A DNA stretch of 44,496 nucleotides from Clostridiales bacterium UBA7285 (GTDB taxonomy: Bacteria > Bacillota > Clostridia > Peptostreptococcales > Anaerovoracaceae): contig DKRJ01000030.1 in assembly GCA_002472145.1 (NCBI GenBank), forward strand, positions 1 through 44,496, written 5' to 3'. The notes beneath the pieces were generated by a model that made no database searches, was not told where the DNA came from, and was given only the letters and a program-made list of their open reading frames with translations. The position numbers and the translations under genes are program-made. How positions within the stretch are numbered: the first letter of the stretch is position 1; the number at the start of each line of letters is the position of its first letter. Shown one piece after another: positions 42,495-44,496 of the stretch.

Positions 42495-44341
42495 CCGTCG
42501 ATCTTCAATTCCTTCATTTTATTGTAAAACGCCGTCTTAGAGAGGCCGAGTTCCTCCATCGCCTTAGTGCGGCTCCCGCCGTACTTCGCGAGCGTGCGCC
42601 TTATGATCAGACGCTCGCAGTCGCCCATCTGGTCGTGGAGGTTCTTCGTCTCCGGGCTGCTGTCGACGTCGATCTCCTCGGAGTATATGACGTCCGAGTC
42701 CGAGAACATCACCGCGCTCTGTATCACGTTTTCCAGTTCCCGCAGGTTTTCCGGCCAGCCGTAGTTCAGGAGCTTGTTGAACGCCTCTCCCGAAAGACGC
42801 TTTTCAGGTGCCCCGTACGCTTCCTTGTATTTCTCGAAGAATCTGTTGACGAAGAAAACCACGTCCTCTGGAGTCTCGCGAAGAGGCCGGATGTGAACGG
42901 AAAACGGTTTCAGCCTGTAATAGAGGTCGCGCCTGAATTCCCCGGAGTCGACTTTCTCTTTAAGGTCGGACGAAGAAGAAGCGATGATGCGCACGTCGAC
43001 AGGTATCTCGTCTGTGGATCCGTGACGCATCACGGTCCTGTCACGCATAACGCGGAAGACCCTGCCCTGCACGTCGGGAGGCATGCCGTCTATCTCGTCC
43101 AGGAACACCGTCCCTCCCTGGGCCTTTTCGAAGCACCCCGGTCTTTCTTTGCCGTCTCCGTTCTCAGAGGCTTTACCGAAGAGTTTCTCATCAAGTTCAT
43201 CCGAAGTGCAGCACGCGCAGTCGACCGTTATGAACGGGCCGCTCCTCTTCTGCAGGTGGTCGATCATCTCGGCGTAGTGAGTCTTCCCGGTGCCGCTCTC
43301 GCCCGTTATCAGGACGTCGCAGTCCAGCCCGCTCACCTTTACTACGCGCTTCCACACGTCGGAGGAGGCGCTGCTCGGGCCTGTCAGGTCGCCATCGATC
43401 TTTCCGGCGTCACACGGGCGTTCCTTTGCCATCAGGTCGCGGTAGCGCTTTTCCGCTTTGATGATCTCGGCGTCGCGCTCCAGAAGTTTTTCGCGGAAAC
43501 GCTCGAGGTTCGAGAACCTCACGATGACGTCCTCCACTTTACCGTCTTTGGCGACGGGGATGAGCGAAGCTATCATGATGTAGCCGTTTATCTCCATCGG
43601 GACTCCGTACATCGCCTGAGATTTCCCCGAAAACATCAAATCCATGTAGGATTCGAATTCGTCGCTCATCAGGCCGAAAAAGAACGTGTGATAGTCGTTG
43701 CCTTTTACTTCGACCTCGTCGTTCGGGGATTTTGCGCGGAAAGACGCGCCTTTCAGTATCTCGCCCGGCGATTCGCGTCTGGCGGAGAAACCACGTTCTT
43801 CCCAGAATTTCACTTTATGAGTTTTTCCATCTAAGAGCACGAGCTGCGCGATGCAGACGAAGTAAGGCAGATCGTAGATCTCGTCGTCCACCTGCACTCT
43901 GGCTGCGCCGGGATATCCCCCGACAGAGAGTCTGATCTTCCTTCCGGCCGCCGTCGTCAGCAGGCTCGCGCCACGAGCCAGTTCCTGCTGACCGAAAGTC
44001 TTAAACACCGGTTCCGCGCCGGCGCCCGCGTAAGTCCCGACAGCAAGCAGCGCGTCGCCCATCTTTACGGACTTTCCCTTGATGCCTATGCATTTCAGGT
44101 CGTCCGGCGTCAGGCTGCCGTCGTCTCCTCCGAGCGCGGAATCGGACAGAAGGACGATGTCGCCCTTTGCGATCCTGCCTGCCGGATGTGAGTATTTCCC
44201 GCGGCCGACGAGCCCGAAAGCCTCCTTTGCCCGTTGGTTTATCGCGGCGACTTTTCCGTCCGAGCCGACCACGAAAATAGCGTCGTACGAACTGTCTAAG
44301 ACAGCATCTATGACATCCATTTCAAGATACCTCTGTTTCAT
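42491..44341 (-). CDS. NtrC-family AAA+ regulator with PAS domain, lacking GAFTGA (TyrR-like layout)
   Basis: A 616-residue transcription regulator. A PAS domain spans about residues 8-60, a second sensory region about 90-285 (no family recognised) and a coiled linker about 280-310. The AAA+ domain covers about 318-545, with Walker A GESGTGKT (347-354), Walker B TVFLDEI (411-417) and FRRDLYYRL. A Fis-type helix-turn-helix ends the chain (577-614). Between LFG (387-389) and GCFEKAQGG (402-410), where sigma-54 activators have GAFTGA, only KASENGDGKERP is found. Sigma-54 activation is therefore unlikely. The E. coli aromatic regulator TyrR lacks the motif in the same way, although it has an ACT domain that is not seen here. 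It sits upstream of ylmH and the aro operon. Confidence 0.9.
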   Translation of the reverse strand: MKQRYLEMDVIDAVLDSSYDAIFVVGSDGKVAAINQRAKEAFGLVGRGKYSHPAGRIAKGDIVLLSDSALGGDDGSLTPDDLKCIGIKGKSVKMGDALLAVGTYAGAGAEPVFKTFGQQELARGASLLTTAAGRKIRLSVGGYPGAARVQVDDEIYDLPYFVCIAQLVLLDGKTHKVKFWEERGFSARRESPGEILKGASFRAKSPNDEVEVKGNDYHTFFFGLMSDEFESYMDLMFSGKSQAMYGVPMEINGYIMIASLIPVAKDGKVEDVIVRFSNLERFREKLLERDAEIIKAEKRYRDLMAKERPCDAGKIDGDLTGPSSASSDVWKRVVKVSGLDCDVLITGESGTGKTHYAEMIDHLQKRSGPFITVDCACCTSDELDEKLFGKASENGDGKERPGCFEKAQGGTVFLDEIDGMPPDVQGRVFRVMRDRTVMRHGSTDEIPVDVRIIASSSSDLKEKVDSGEFRRDLYYRLKPFSVHIRPLRETPEDVVFFVNRFFEKYKEAYGAPEKRLSGEAFNKLLNYGWPENLRELENVIQSAVMFSDSDVIYSEEIDVDSSPETKNLHDQMGDCERLIIRRTLAKYGGSRTKAMEELGLSKTAFYNKMKELKIDG

Positions 44342-44355
44342 TCTTTTCCGTTTAA

Positions 44356-44384
44356 ATTATATATTATCGAATTGTGAGAATCAA
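44356..44384 (-). promoter_or_regulatory. Promoter of the PAS-AAA+ regulator
   Basis: On the minus strand TTGATT (44384-44379) and a perfect TATAAT (44361-44356) are 17 bp apart, giving a leader of only about 10 bases that contains the GGAAAAG site. An inverted repeat GAATC-N9-GATTC overlaps the -35 (44378-44396) and could be an operator, perhaps for self-control. Bases 44400-44496 are AT-rich and hold no gene. Confidence 0.7.
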
Positions 44385-44496
44385 TTTTAAGGATTCCGTA
44401 AATACGCACCCCTGTTTCCCGAAAAAAGTACGACGATGCATGAAGTATTTTTTATTATAATTATAAACAAATTGATATGATATGGTCGCCAAAAGT

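Overview
The window looks like a chromosomal segment of a fairly GC-rich Gram-positive anaerobe of the class Clostridia (Bacillota). This is inferred from family content and gene order: lepA next to hemW, pfkA next to dnaE, a G5-3D wall protein, a PyNP-type nucleoside phosphorylase with deoB, YlmH, a sortase-type surface protein, and strong purine-rich Shine-Dalgarno sites. The species cannot be named from the sequence. No rRNA, tRNA, insertion sequence, prophage or CRISPR array was seen.

Layout. 64-6463 (minus): lipoprotein, lepA, hemW, glpK and a glycosyltransferase. 6752-7744 (plus): a G5-3D cell-wall protein. 7771-11794 (minus): an SDR oxidoreductase, an FHA-SEDS fusion and a class B penicillin-binding protein, i.e. 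a peptidoglycan synthesis module. 12037-13437 (plus): an M18 aminopeptidase. 13441-14747 (minus): a broken AAA ATPase. 14954-21038 (minus): a complete oligopeptide ABC transporter, oppBCDF then oppA, closed by a clear terminator. 21189-26206 (minus): dnaE and pfkA, separated by a GC-rich tandem array. 26809-27911 (plus): a small cysteine-rich protein and a zinc-dependent phospholipase C family protein behind a structured leader. 28082-32741 (minus): rmuC, a metallophosphoesterase, deoB and pdp. 32982-34186 (minus): a thioester/Cna-B surface adhesin broken by two lesions. 34352-41258 (minus): the aromatic amino-acid operon aroF-tyrA-aroB-aroA-aroC-pheA-aroQ. 41721-44341 (minus): an NtrC-family regulator and ylmH.

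Main discovery. The leader of the aromatic operon has the full layout of a classical ribosome-mediated attenuator. A promoter is followed by a 24-codon leader peptide with four consecutive Tyr codons and then three consecutive Phe codons. Directly after its stop codon lies a segment able to pair with the downstream terminator. The terminator itself is a UUCG-capped hairpin followed by a U-rich run. The two amino acids sensed are the end products of the tyrA and pheA branches encoded in the operon. Two genes upstream lies an NtrC-family regulator whose AAA+ domain lacks the GAFTGA loop, as in the sigma-70 regulator TyrR, so a second layer of aromatic control is possible.

Second theme. The window is unusually rich in short tandem arrays (18-45 bp units), each with its own sequence, at gene ends, in protein linkers and in leaders. 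They affect hemW, the lipoprotein, dnaE (inside, upstream and downstream), aroQ (where the repeated unit is the ribosome-binding site plus start codon), the adhesin stalk and the region upstream of rmuC. Two pseudogenes each combine a nonsense codon with a one-base loss in a homopolymer run.
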